DNA of 64,000 nt from Plantibacter sp. Leaf314 (GTDB lineage Bacteria > Actinomycetota > Actinomycetes > Actinomycetales > Microbacteriaceae): the NCBI RefSeq assembly GCF_001423185.1, contig NZ_LMOB01000001.1, positions 1,719,889-1,783,888 on the forward strand, written 5' to 3'. The notes under the pieces were generated by a model. That model was not told the DNA's origin. It made no database searches and saw nothing but the letters and a program-made list of their open reading frames with translations. Each line of letters starts with the position of its first letter. The stretch's first letter is position 1. A program made the position numbers and the translations under genes. This document shows, piece by piece, positions 16,382 to 24,258 of this stretch.

Positions 16382-17002
16382 CTATTCGAGGTTCGCGTGG
16401 CGCGGCCACAGCTCTTCCGCGCTGACCCCGGCGGACTGCCAGAGCGCGTGGAAGATCGCGTCGCCGAGGAGCATGACCGACTGCTCGAAGAGCCCGCCGG
16501 AGTACTGCACCGACCGCGTGCCGCCGTGGTCGGTCTTCTGGGCGGCGGGTACGACGACGACCACGGAGGCGAGCTCGGCCAGTTCGGAGTCGGCGTCGGT
16601 CGTGATGGCGATGACGCCGGCACCGACGGACGCCGCCGTCGAGGCAGCCCGGACGATGCCCGTCGTCGTGCCCGAGCCGCTGGCGACGAGCAGGACGTCG
16701 CCCGCGGCGATCGCCGGCGTCGTGGTCTCGCCGACGACGTGGACCGTGCGTCCGAGGTGCATGAGCCGCATGGCGGTCATCCGCAGCGCCAGGCCGGAAC
16801 GACCGGCACCGAGGACGAAGATCCGTTCGGCATCCTGGAGTCGCGTGAGGGTCTCGGCGAACGGCGCCGTATCGGCGGAGAGCAGCGTCGTGACGGTGCG
16901 GTGCAGTTCCGTGTCGATGGCGGCGAGCGCACCCTGCACGGTCGTCGGCGGACGCTGCGGGTCGGTTCCGGGCTGGTGATCGGGGGGCGTCGTACTCGGC
17001 AT
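16382..17002 (-). CDS. hxlB: 6-phospho-3-hexuloisomerase
   Basis: SIS-domain isomerase (206 aa) converting hexulose 6-phosphate to fructose 6-phosphate. The SIS core is FVLGAGRSGLALRMTAMRL and VLLVASGSGTTTGIV, followed by VFVVPA-type strands and a C-terminal FEQSVMLLGDAIFHAL. The first 20 residues are Pro/Thr-rich. ATG 17002 is used; an in-frame GTG 33 nt upstream is possible. With hxlA it forms a formaldehyde detoxification or assimilation unit. It is divergent from the HATPase-LuxR regulator gene across 101 bp carrying CTACCC-type repeats. Confidence 0.88.
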   Translation of the reverse strand: MPSTTPPDHQPGTDPQRPPTTVQGALAAIDTELHRTVTTLLSADTAPFAETLTRLQDAERIFVLGAGRSGLALRMTAMRLMHLGRTVHVVGETTTPAIAAGDVLLVASGSGTTTGIVRAASTAASVGAGVIAITTDADSELAELASVVVVVPAAQKTDHGGTRSVQYSGGLFEQSVMLLGDAIFHALWQSAGVSAEELWPRHANLE

Positions 17003-17020
17003 CCATTCATCCTGTCGTCG

Positions 17021-17076
17021 AACGGGTAGGTACACCGCTGGTCAGGCGGACGGTTTTCCCTACCCGAACGGGTGGG
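17021..17076. promoter_or_regulatory. Repeated CTACCCG/CGGGTAG boxes between hxlB and the regulator
   Basis: CCTACCCGAACGGGTGGG (17059-17076) contains the palindrome ACCCGAACGGGT; AACGGGTAGG (17021-17030) is a further half, in the opposite sense. They lie between the two divergent starts, and the regulator's own -10 (TAGGGT, 17092-17097) is adjacent. Likely operator of the HATPase-LuxR protein (inferred). Confidence 0.5.
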
Positions 17077-17103
17077 TCGGACGGGCTGGGGTAGGGTTCG
17101 ACG

Positions 17104-18384
17104 ATGGACGGACACCAAGACACCTACTCGATCGAACTGCTGCAGGGGATGGCCGTCGTCGCGTCCAGCTCGCTGCTCCGCATCGCCGGCGCCTTCCGGG
17201 CGGTCCTCGAACCCGTCGTCCAGCACTCAGCCCTCGTCATCTTCACCGAGGACTGCACCGGGCGTCCGCGCAAGAAAGCGGGCGATCCGTCGATCGTCGA
17301 GGGCGTCACCATCGCCGAGCTGGACGCCGTCCGGCAGCGCACGCCGCGTCGGCGGGACGCTTCAGCGCACGCGGCGCCCACCGACCGCCCGACGACCGCC
17401 GTCATCGCCGGAGCGGAACGGCCCATCGCTGCCTGGCTGGCCGACACCGGGGCGCTCCTCGTCCTGACCGACCCCCGAGGACCGATCGACGACGCCCTCA
17501 TCGGCGCGCTCTGGGAGATCGTCGCGGCCGAGATTCGACAGCAGGTCACCACCGCGGCTCCCGACTACCTCCGCGACTCGCGAGCCGCATCGAGCGAGCG
17601 GGCGGATGCGATCGCCGAGCTGACCGACGCCCACGCGACGACCCTCGAGTCGATCCTCGCCGTCACCCGCTCGCGGCAGACCACGGCGGAGGACGCCCGC
17701 CGGGCGGTCACGGAGATCGCTTCGGCGGCCATGGTCCAGCTCCGCGCCGTCTCCGACCGCGACCGCCAGCTCGCCTCGGAGCCCGTCGCGCAGGCGTTCG
17801 CGCGCCTGAAGGACGACCTCCGTCCGCTCGCCCGCTTCGGCGGCCCGGAGGTGCAGTTCATCGAGCCACCCGTCGACGGCCGGGCGCTCCCGGGCGAGGT
17901 CGCGCACGCCGGACGGGCCATCGTCCGCGGGACGGTACTGGCGCTCGTGGAGCAGTCGACCGTCGGACGGGTGCGGGTGCAGTGGGACTGCGACGGCAGC
18001 AACCTCCTCATCGGCATCCGCGACGACGGCCCGGGCGAGCTGACGATCGACACTCCGAGCGTGCAGCAGCTCGGTGCGCGCGTCACGGCGTTGCGTGGCG
18101 ATCTGCAGGTGCAGGCGACGCCCGGCTGGGGATCCGAACTGCACGTGTCACTCCCGCTCGACCCACCTCCCACCGCGCAGAGCCGTTCCGGTGCGGCGGC
18201 GGCGCTGACGGAACGCGAGTGGAGTGTGGCCGAGCTGGCCGCCGGCGGCGCACGGAACCGTGCGATCGCCGAAGCCCTCACCATCAGCGAGAACACGGTG
18301 AAGTTCCACGTCGCCAACGTGCTGCGGAAGCTCGGTGTCGCGAGTCGCGTCGAGTTGGCCGCCGCTCTGTCCTCCGGCCGCTGA
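17104..18384 (+). CDS. HATPase-LuxR fusion regulator
   Basis: A 426-aa protein combining a GAF-like N-terminal region, a histidine-kinase-type ATPase domain and a LuxR helix-turn-helix. Residues about 150-230 resemble a kinase dimerisation helix but lack a clear phospho-acceptor His; the ATPase domain (about 265-345) shows RDDGPG and TPGWGSELHVSLPL; the C-terminal HTH is LTEREWSVAELAAGG...ISENTVKFHVANVLRKLGV. No receiver domain. TAGGGT lies exactly 6 nt before ATG, a leaderless start. It is divergent from hxlB and so probably controls the RuMP pair, sensing through the N-terminal or ATP-binding region. Confidence 0.8.
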   Translation: MDGHQDTYSIELLQGMAVVASSSLLRIAGAFRAVLEPVVQHSALVIFTEDCTGRPRKKAGDPSIVEGVTIAELDAVRQRTPRRRDASAHAAPTDRPTTAVIAGAERPIAAWLADTGALLVLTDPRGPIDDALIGALWEIVAAEIRQQVTTAAPDYLRDSRAASSERADAIAELTDAHATTLESILAVTRSRQTTAEDARRAVTEIASAAMVQLRAVSDRDRQLASEPVAQAFARLKDDLRPLARFGGPEVQFIEPPVDGRALPGEVAHAGRAIVRGTVLALVEQSTVGRVRVQWDCDGSNLLIGIRDDGPGELTIDTPSVQQLGARVTALRGDLQVQATPGWGSELHVSLPLDPPPTAQSRSGAAAALTEREWSVAELAAGGARNRAIAEALTISENTVKFHVANVLRKLGVASRVELAAALSSGR

Positions 18385-18423
18385 CCGACCGCCGGATCGC
18401 CACCGCTCAGCGGCACAGCGCGG

Positions 18424-19017
18424 TCAGTCGAGCGCGAGCACCCGGCCGGTTCCGACGCCCTCGACGGCCTTGACGAAGGCGAGGCCGACCACGTCGGAGG
18501 TGACCGGGAGGAAGCCGGGGAAGGTGTCGTGGTACCCGGGGGCGTCGGCGAGGACCGTCGGGCTGACGGCGTTGATCCGGATGCCGCGAGGCAGTTCGAC
18601 GGCGGCACCGATCACGAACGACTCGAGCGCGCCGTTGGCCATCGACGCGGCGGCACCGCTCGCGATCGCCTCGCGGGCGAGGATGCCCGTGGTGAGGGTG
18701 AACGAGCCGCCGTCCCGGACGAACGGGGTCCCGATCCGCACGACGTCGAGCTGGCTCAACACCTTGCCGAGGAACGCGGCACGGTAGTCGTCGCGGGTGA
18801 GGGCGTCGAGCGGCTTGAACGGCACGGACCCGACGGCGACGATCACGGCGTCGACATCACCGACCTCCGCGAACAGCGCCTCGATCGAGGCCTCGTCCGT
18901 CGTGTCCACCGCTGGTGACGTGGACCGCGACACCGCGATCACCTCGTGCCGGTCTCCCAGCGCGGCCTCCGCCGCTCGTCCGATGTGTCCACTCGCGCCG
19001 ATCAACAGGATTCTCAT
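18424..19017 (-). CDS. SDR-family short-chain dehydrogenase
   Basis: Rossmann-fold protein of 197 aa. The nucleotide-binding motif is ILLIGASGHIG (residues 3-13), DVDAVIVAVG marks the fourth strand and RINAVSPTVL the later loop. The usual Tyr-x3-Lys is not visible: in its place is SGAAASMANGALESF, as in a known small SDR subfamily. Substrate unknown. A TAGCGT box lies 7 nt before ATG, suggesting a leaderless start. It converges on the HATPase-LuxR gene. Confidence 0.85.
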   Translation of the reverse strand: MRILLIGASGHIGRAAEAALGDRHEVIAVSRSTSPAVDTTDEASIEALFAEVGDVDAVIVAVGSVPFKPLDALTRDDYRAAFLGKVLSQLDVVRIGTPFVRDGGSFTLTTGILAREAIASGAAASMANGALESFVIGAAVELPRGIRINAVSPTVLADAPGYHDTFPGFLPVTSDVVGLAFVKAVEGVGTGRVLALD

Positions 19018-19055
19018 GCGGGCGACGCTAGCACCGTGCTCGGACAGCGGGCCCG

Positions 19056-19679
19056 TCAGTGGGCGTCGTCCATCCCGGTGGTGTGGACGGCGTAGCCGTC
19101 GCAGCCTCCCAGCCGCCAGTCGTAGGGCTGGTCATCGGGGTTCGTGCCCCAGAGCGCGAGCCGCGCGGCCTCGTCCTGGTCGGACAGGATCATCCCGCTC
19201 GTCGGGTCGGCCAGCTTGGAGCGATCGTTCGTCCACGCATACCAGAACCCCTGATCAGCCATGCACCTCGCCGTGATCTGCCGCTGCTTCTCCCAGATCC
19301 CGGTGCTCGGCTCACCCCGGTCGTCGGTCGGCGGGATCACGACGTCGGCCGGGTCGGTGGTGGCGTCGAACCACCCCTCGGGGGTCTTCGAGTAGTCGAC
19401 GCGGGCCGCAGGCGACACCGGTGCGCCGGGATCCCGCGAAGGGTCGGCGGGGACCACGGGCTCGACGGGCGGGAGCTCGTCGATCGACGCCGCCGCCTCG
19501 GCCACCGCCTCCATCGACCGTGCGTCGTCGGCCGCCGCTCGGGCGTTGGTGACACCGACGAACACCCCTCCGGCCACGACCGCGAGCACGCCGCTCATCG
19601 CGATGCCGAGTCCGATCCGGCGACGGATCGCTCCGGCCTGCTTTGGAGTGGTCGACTCCTCGATCCCGTCCTGCGTCAT
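19056..19679 (-). CDS. Membrane-anchored hypothetical protein (third gene of PadR operon)
   Basis: A 207-aa protein with a short cytoplasmic N-terminus, one transmembrane helix (about residues 21-46, IGLGIAMSGVLAVVAGGVFVG) and an extracytoplasmic domain. The C-terminal part has two Cys (ITARCMADQGF and LGGCDGYAV) that could form a disulfide. No family is recognised. The start overlaps the preceding gene by 4 nt, so it is the last gene of a padR-membrane protein-anchored protein operon. Confidence 0.7.
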   Translation of the reverse strand: MTQDGIEESTTPKQAGAIRRRIGLGIAMSGVLAVVAGGVFVGVTNARAAADDARSMEAVAEAAASIDELPPVEPVVPADPSRDPGAPVSPAARVDYSKTPEGWFDATTDPADVVIPPTDDRGEPSTGIWEKQRQITARCMADQGFWYAWTNDRSKLADPTSGMILSDQDEAARLALWGTNPDDQPYDWRLGGCDGYAVHTTGMDDAH

Positions 19680-20443
19680 GCCGACGCCCCCTGCATCCGT
19701 CCGGACCCGTCGGCGTCCCGCCCGACCACCCGTCGGCCGCCCGGCCACCACCACACGGCGGCACCGATGAAGCCGAGCGCTGCACCGACGCCGATGGACA
19801 GACTCAGCACCCACCAGGGTTCGAGGCCACCACCGTGGGAACTCAGCCGGGAGATCAGGAGGACACCTGTCGCGCTGACGCGGTACAGGATGTCGCCGGC
19901 GAGCAGGCCGACGAGCGCGGCGGCCGGGGCCAGCACGGCCGATCCGAGCCATCGCGACCGCTGACGCAACGCGAGCAGGAGCCCGACCACGGCCAGCAGT
20001 GCGGCGAGCGCCACGCCGACCGCTCCGATCGGCGCTTCGACGACGTCCCCGATCCAGAGCGCGCGGACCACGCGGACGAGGAGGAAGACCGCGGCTGCGG
20101 CGACCATGACGCCGCCGGTCAGGACGAGGGCGGTGAGGACGTTCCCGGTGCGCCTCGTGCCGAGCGACACCGGGTCGAGGCCGCGGCCGGCACGCAATTG
20201 TCCGGAGCGCCAGGACAGGTCGTGCGGGATGCCGCGGACGGCGCGCAGCAGGATGTCGCGGCGCAGTCGCGTCGGTGGGATCCCCTCCGCATCGGCCCAG
20301 ACCGCGTGCTCGTGCAGGTCGGAGGCGATCTCGTCCCGACGCTCGCCGGCCACCTCGGGCACGAGGTCGCGGGTGTACCAACCGCACCAGCCGAGCACCC
20401 GCCGCGAGGCCGTGCGGTACTGGGGTGTCCGGAGGGCGCTCAC
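19676..20443 (-). CDS. Integral membrane protein of a PadR operon
   Basis: A 255-aa membrane protein. The cytoplasmic N-terminal third (YTRDLVPEVAGERRDEIASDLHEH) resembles the permease-prefix/HAAS-type signalling domain that accompanies PadR regulators, followed by five or six transmembrane helices from about residue 95. In such pairs the membrane protein is thought to signal envelope state. It overlaps padR by 4 nt and the next gene by 4 nt. Confidence 0.75.
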   Translation of the reverse strand: MSALRTPQYRTASRRVLGWCGWYTRDLVPEVAGERRDEIASDLHEHAVWADAEGIPPTRLRRDILLRAVRGIPHDLSWRSGQLRAGRGLDPVSLGTRRTGNVLTALVLTGGVMVAAAAVFLLVRVVRALWIGDVVEAPIGAVGVALAALLAVVGLLLALRQRSRWLGSAVLAPAAALVGLLAGDILYRVSATGVLLISRLSSHGGGLEPWWVLSLSIGVGAALGFIGAAVWWWPGGRRVVGRDADGSGRMQGASA

Positions 20444-20823
20444 GCGATGACCCCCGGCGTCTGCGACCAGGCGGCGCCGGCCGGGCGTGCGGTGGCCGCC
20501 GCCTCGCTCGCGAGCCGGGCGTGCTCCCGGTCGCGGGCGGTCGCGCCTTCGCCGGTGACCTTGTAGAGCCGGCGCCGTGGTCGCCCTTCCCCCTCGGCGA
20601 CCGCAGGGTCCTCCCAGCTCGCCTCGATGAGGCCGGCTTCGGTCATGCGGGACAGCGCTTTGTACAGCGTGCCGTGGGCGGTGAGGCCGCCATCGCCACC
20701 CGCGGCGAGCTGCTTGGCGAGCGCGAACCCGTAGAAGCTGCCGTCCGCGGACTGCAGCACCGTGCCGACGTCGAGGATGTCGAGCTCGAGCGGGAAGAGC
20801 GTGCCGGGTCGTCTGCGTGCCAT
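20440..20823 (-). CDS. PadR-family transcriptional regulator
   Basis: Winged-helix protein, 127 aa. FYGFALAKQLAAGGDGG, then LTAHGTLYKALSRMTEAGLIEA (recognition helix and next helix) and the wing RPRRRLYKVTGEG are PadR hallmarks; the C-terminal helix is short. TAGAGT lies exactly 6 nt before ATG, and GGAAGATAGGTTCC (836-849), a partial palindrome, lies just upstream in the promoter, so autoregulation is likely. First gene of a three-gene operon. Confidence 0.9.
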   Translation of the reverse strand: MARRRPGTLFPLELDILDVGTVLQSADGSFYGFALAKQLAAGGDGGLTAHGTLYKALSRMTEAGLIEASWEDPAVAEGEGRPRRRLYKVTGEGATARDREHARLASEAAATARPAGAAWSQTPGVIA

Positions 20824-20891
20824 GCGATCACTCTAGGAAGATAGGTTCCCAATCGCAAGCGGAGAGCCGCCGGAGCGACACCGATCCTCCG

Positions 20892-21503
20892 TCACCTGCC
20901 GTCGCGGAGGTCCGACGGCGGCTCGTCGCCGAGCACGATGTCGTCGAAGCGTGCCGTGCACGGCGGGCCGACCGGCGCCTGCGACAGAAAGCCCACCTGG
21001 ACCGGCGCGTCGGTGTGGAGTCGGAACAGTCGGACGAAGTCCCAGAGCACCCCGTCGGTCGAGCTGTGGAACGCCCACGCCTCGCCCAGCCGGCTGACGC
21101 GCATCCACACCGCGTCGTCGTCGACGGGCGTCGAGTTCACGTCGTCCGACCAGGTGTTGGTCACGACGCTGACCACCATCGCCTGCCCCTGCGGCGACTG
21201 CTCGAAGCAGAGTTTCGCCCAGTGGTCGCCGTCCACCCAGAGTGCGATGGCCCCGGCGTCGAAGGTGCTGCGCTCGCTCACGACGGCGATGCGGGCCGAC
21301 AGGGTGAACCGCTCGGGCGCTGCGAATGCGAGCGCCGTCGCCCCGAGCTCCTGCGGGCCGCCGCGGGAGCTGTTGCTCCAGTCCACCTGCGCGGCGGAAG
21401 TCATCGTCAGTGCCCCGGCGTCGGCGTCGTAGTCGGCGTGGCCGGTGGTCGAGGTCCAGGTGAGGTCGGGAAGCCCGGCGATGCGGGTCACGTCGGTGTG
21501 CAT
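20892..21503 (-). CDS. DUF1349 concanavalin-like protein
   Basis: A 203-aa soluble protein matching the DUF1349 family of jelly-roll folds: LTWTSTTGHADYDADAG, RGGPQELGATALAF, DAGAIALWVDGDHWAKLCFEQ and FVRLFRLHTDAPVQVGFLSQAP are in the expected order. These proteins are thought to bind or act on carbohydrates, but no function is established. The TAGGGT box is exactly 6 nt before ATG, giving a leaderless start. Confidence 0.85.
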   Translation of the reverse strand: MHTDVTRIAGLPDLTWTSTTGHADYDADAGALTMTSAAQVDWSNSSRGGPQELGATALAFAAPERFTLSARIAVVSERSTFDAGAIALWVDGDHWAKLCFEQSPQGQAMVVSVVTNTWSDDVNSTPVDDDAVWMRVSRLGEAWAFHSSTDGVLWDFVRLFRLHTDAPVQVGFLSQAPVGPPCTARFDDIVLGDEPPSDLRDGR

Positions 21504-21526
21504 GCTGCGACCCTATCGGTGAGGGG

Positions 21527-22186
21527 TCAGGACGCGCCGGTGACGTCGACGACCCGTTCGTCGCCCACTGTGACCGCGAGCGAGCCGTTGGAGGCCGACG
21601 CGATGTCCGCCTCGAGCCGCGCGAGATTGGCCGGCGGCACCCACAGTTCCAACTCGGCCCGAGCCGCGTACCGCGTCTCACCGAGCGTCGCGCCGTTGCC
21701 CTGGGCCCAGTCCCGGAGCAGGTGGTCGTAGCGACCGGCGTCGGCGTGGGGCACGACGAGGGTCGCCTGGGTGAGGGTCTCTCGGCGCACGATCGTCGCG
21801 AGGTCGAGCGTCTCGGATGCCGCTGAGGAGTAGGCGCGCACGAGGCCGCCGGCACCGAGCTTGACGCCCCCGAAGTACCTCGTGACGACCACGACGACGT
21901 CGGTCAGCTCGCGTCGGCGCAGGACCTCGAGGATGGGCATGCCGGCGGTACCGGACGGTTCGCCGTCGTCGGAGGACCTCGCCTGGTCACCGAGCAGCCC
22001 GGTGACCATCGCGACGCAGTGGTGCCGGGCATCCCAGGCATGCTTCTTCACGCGGGCGATGACCTGCTCGGCGTCGTCCGGGGAGGAGACCCGGTGCGCG
22101 AGCCCGATGAACCGCGACTTCTTGATGACGAGCTCATGCTCGACCGGCGCCGCGATCGTCGACGGGTACTGCCGCACGGTGGTCAT
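21527..22186 (-). CDS. YigZ/IMPACT-family protein
   Basis: A 219-aa protein of the conserved YigZ/IMPACT family. The N-terminal domain carries KKSRFIGLAHRV, DDGEPSGTAGMPIL (the family signature, about 76-89) and TRYFGGVKLGAGGLVRAYS (about 102-120); the C-terminal 65 residues are the ferredoxin-like DUF1949 domain. The cellular role is uncertain, though ribosome or translation-stress links are known for the eukaryotic homologue. TACGCT lies 7 nt before ATG. Confidence 0.93.
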   Translation of the reverse strand: MTTVRQYPSTIAAPVEHELVIKKSRFIGLAHRVSSPDDAEQVIARVKKHAWDARHHCVAMVTGLLGDQARSSDDGEPSGTAGMPILEVLRRRELTDVVVVVTRYFGGVKLGAGGLVRAYSSAASETLDLATIVRRETLTQATLVVPHADAGRYDHLLRDWAQGNGATLGETRYAARAELELWVPPANLARLEADIASASNGSLAVTVGDERVVDVTGAS

Positions 22187-22216
22187 CGTGTCGAGCGTAC
22201 CGAGCGCGGCACGTCG

Positions 22217-23080
22217 CTACGGCCGGAGCACGTCGTCGACGGGTCGGGCCTGCACGTGTCCTCGGACGAAGACGAGCCCGACGACGGCCACGAGCATGAT
22301 GACGAGGTTGGCGGGGCCGGCGATCGTCAGGAAGACGTCCTGCCCGGCCGCCGCTCCCGCGTGGTCGATGCCGCCGGTGGAGAGGAAGAGGGTCGGGTCG
22401 AAGAGGGCGTGGAGCAGCATCGGCCAGACGAGGTTGCCGGTCGCGCGGAGCGTCAGGTACATGCAGACACCGAACCCGAAGGTGTAGACGACGGTGACGA
22501 GCACGGTGGTGACCGGTTGGCCGGACAGCAGGTTGGCGGAGTGGAGCAGCGCGAACACCAGTGAGGAGATCACCATCACGATCCACTCGGAGCTTCCGGC
22601 GTCGCGGAGCATCTTCACGACGATGCCGCGGGTGAGGAGTTCCTCGGCGAACCCGATGAAGATCCCGGAGAACATCGCGACCGCGACCACGGAGCCCTGG
22701 TAGCTGCCGTAGTCGATGCCGAGGAGTCGCAGGACGATGGCGGCGAGGATCAGGGCGGGCGCGACCCACATCCACCAGCGACCGCGGATCGGCTGCCGAG
22801 CGAACAGCTCACGGAACCAACCGACGGAGAGGACGAAGGCTGTGAGCAGGAGCGACCCGACGATGAGCGGCAGCATGAGTCCGAAGAACACGCTCTGCGG
22901 TGTCGCGAAGAGGTCCGCCTCGATCTGGTCGCCGAACACCAGCTCGATGAGCCGACCCGCCCCGAGGTAGAGCGCCAGGTAGACGACGGCCAGCACGAAC
23001 GAGCGCCAGATGCCACCCTTCGCCCAGAAGTCGTGCCATCCCCGTGTCGTCAGTGTCCGCTGACCTCGCCGATCGCCCAC
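22217..23080 (-). CDS. CPBP-family intramembrane metalloprotease
   Basis: Membrane protein of 287 aa with seven to eight helices and the CPBP (Abi/CAAX protease) motifs: EELLTRG (Glu-Glu-x3-Arg), FALLHSANL (second motif) and LLHALFD (third). This family cleaves prenylated or other membrane peptides and in bacteria often serves bacteriocin self-immunity or processing of peptides. No peptide gene is visible next to it. Start ATG 23080 is the first Met of the open frame; the N-terminus is hydrophilic. Confidence 0.85.
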   Translation of the reverse strand: MGDRRGQRTLTTRGWHDFWAKGGIWRSFVLAVVYLALYLGAGRLIELVFGDQIEADLFATPQSVFFGLMLPLIVGSLLLTAFVLSVGWFRELFARQPIRGRWWMWVAPALILAAIVLRLLGIDYGSYQGSVVAVAMFSGIFIGFAEELLTRGIVVKMLRDAGSSEWIVMVISSLVFALLHSANLLSGQPVTTVLVTVVYTFGFGVCMYLTLRATGNLVWPMLLHALFDPTLFLSTGGIDHAGAAAGQDVFLTIAGPANLVIMLVAVVGLVFVRGHVQARPVDDVLRP

Positions 23081-23204
23081 TCGTCCGCCCTCCCGCCACG
23101 TCGGTACGCCTCACGCACCTGCTCGAACCGTACTGGAGCGCGGCGCTCGGCGCACGGCGCGCCGCCGATCAGGGGCTTGCACCGCCCATGGGAGCCGCGT
23201 AACC

Positions 23205-23222
23205 TACAACCAAATGGTTGTA
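23205..23222. promoter_or_regulatory. Palindromic operator across the ArsR start codon
   Basis: TACAACCAAATGGTTGTA is a perfect 18-bp palindrome (8-2-8). The arsR-type ATG is at 23214, inside it, and TAACCT at 23200-23205 is a candidate -10. A bound ArsR dimer would cover the transcription start and initiation codon, so self-repression is the likely role. Confidence 0.75.
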
Positions 23223-23594
23223 CAAACTGACGCAGGACCGGAGCTGTCCGCCGACGAGGTGGACCGCCTCTTCCACGCGCTCGCCGACGCGACCCGACGG
23301 GACATCCTCACGAGGGTGCTCGCCAGGGAGCAGTCGGTGACGGCGCTCGCCGAGCAGTACGAGATGTCGTTCGCCGCTGTCCAGAAGCACGTCGCCGTCC
23401 TCGAACGGGCTGCACTCGTGATGAAGGAACGACGCGGCCGGCAGCAGATCGTGCACGGCGACGTCACGACCGTGCAGCGATCCGCCCGCCTCCTGGACGC
23501 CTACGCGGACGTCTGGAACCAACGGGCGCTGCGCATCGGAGCGATCCTCGCCGAGGACGGACCGGAGCGCGGCGACACACTCAACACCCCCTGA
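23214..23594 (+). CDS. ArsR-family transcriptional regulator
   Basis: Winged-helix regulator of 126 aa: LFHALADATRRDILTRVL, SVTALAEQYEMSFAAVQKHVAVLERAALV (recognition helix) and the wing RRGRQQIVHGD. There is no Cys pair, so it is not a classical metal sensor; it belongs to the subfamily paired with AHSA1/SRPBCC proteins. The perfect palindrome over its start codon points to autorepression. The SRPBCC gene begins 27 nt downstream in the same direction. Confidence 0.93.
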   Translation: MVVQTDAGPELSADEVDRLFHALADATRRDILTRVLAREQSVTALAEQYEMSFAAVQKHVAVLERAALVMKERRGRQQIVHGDVTTVQRSARLLDAYADVWNQRALRIGAILAEDGPERGDTLNTP

Positions 23595-23621
23595 CACACC
23601 GACCGGAAGCAGGACTGGACC

Positions 23622-24107
23622 ATGAGTACGCTCACCGCCGAGAAGGACCTCGACCAGCTCACCTTGACCTTCGTCGCCGAGTTCGACGCACCGCCGACGC
23701 GTGTCTGGGAGATCTGGGAGGACCCGCGTCAGCTGGAGCGCTGGTGGGGACCGCCGACCTGGCCGGCCACGTTCACGCAGCACGCCCTGACCCCGGGGTC
23801 CGAGTCCGTGTATTTCATGACCGGGCCGGACGGCGAGCGCGCGCACGGCTGGTGGGAGATCACCGCGGTCCGGGCGCCCGAATCCCTGAGCTACGAGGAC
23901 GGGTTCGCGGACGAACACGGCGCACGCCAGGAGGGGATGGGCGTCGTGCACGCCACCGTCACGCTCGAGGCCCTCGGGACCGGCACGCGCATGACCATCG
24001 AGAACCGCTTCGACAGCCTCGAACAGCTCGAGCAGCTGCTGGCGATGGGCATGGAGGAGGGCATGGGACAGGCGATGGGCCAGATCGACGCCCTCCTCGC
24101 GGCGTAG
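23622..24107 (+). CDS. SRPBCC/AHSA1-domain protein
   Basis: A 161-aa helix-grip fold protein. EFDAPPTRVWEIWEDPRQLERWWGPP is the canonical N-terminus; TPGGSESVYFM-like and HGWWEITAVRAPESLSYEDGFAD follow, and the long C-terminal helix QLEQLLAMGMEEGMGQAM closes a hydrophobic pocket. Family members bind lipids or act as Hsp90-activator-like chaperones; the ligand is unknown. It is co-transcribed with the ArsR regulator, whose activity its ligand may report. Ends in a hairpin at 24141-24172. Confidence 0.9.
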   Translation: MSTLTAEKDLDQLTLTFVAEFDAPPTRVWEIWEDPRQLERWWGPPTWPATFTQHALTPGSESVYFMTGPDGERAHGWWEITAVRAPESLSYEDGFADEHGARQEGMGVVHATVTLEALGTGTRMTIENRFDSLEQLEQLLAMGMEEGMGQAMGQIDALLAA

Positions 24108-24133
24108 ACCGCCGGACGACGAACCCGCTGGCT

Positions 24134-24179
24134 ACGCACCGCCCGCCGCCCCCGGTCACGGGGACGGCGGGCGATGCGG
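24134..24179. terminator. Terminator hairpin, left copy flanking the AbiE module
   Basis: The core GCCCGCCGCCCCC pairs with GGGGACGGCGGGC (24141-24172, one mismatch). The whole 46-bp element matches 25693-25737 with about four differences (including one gap). It follows the SRPBCC gene. Confidence 0.8.
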
Positions 24180-24258
24180 TCGGTTCAACTCGGGGCGCGG
24201 CCGGTGGCGTACGCGCGAGCAGCCATACGCTCGATGAACGGATCGGGACGGGTCACTG

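Noticed and set aside
14070-16979. Very long plus-strand reading frame (969 codons) opposite the esterase and RuMP genes
   Set aside because: It is the antisense of well-supported genes with family motifs and has Arg/Gly/Asp-rich low-complexity composition typical of shadow frames in high-GC DNA.
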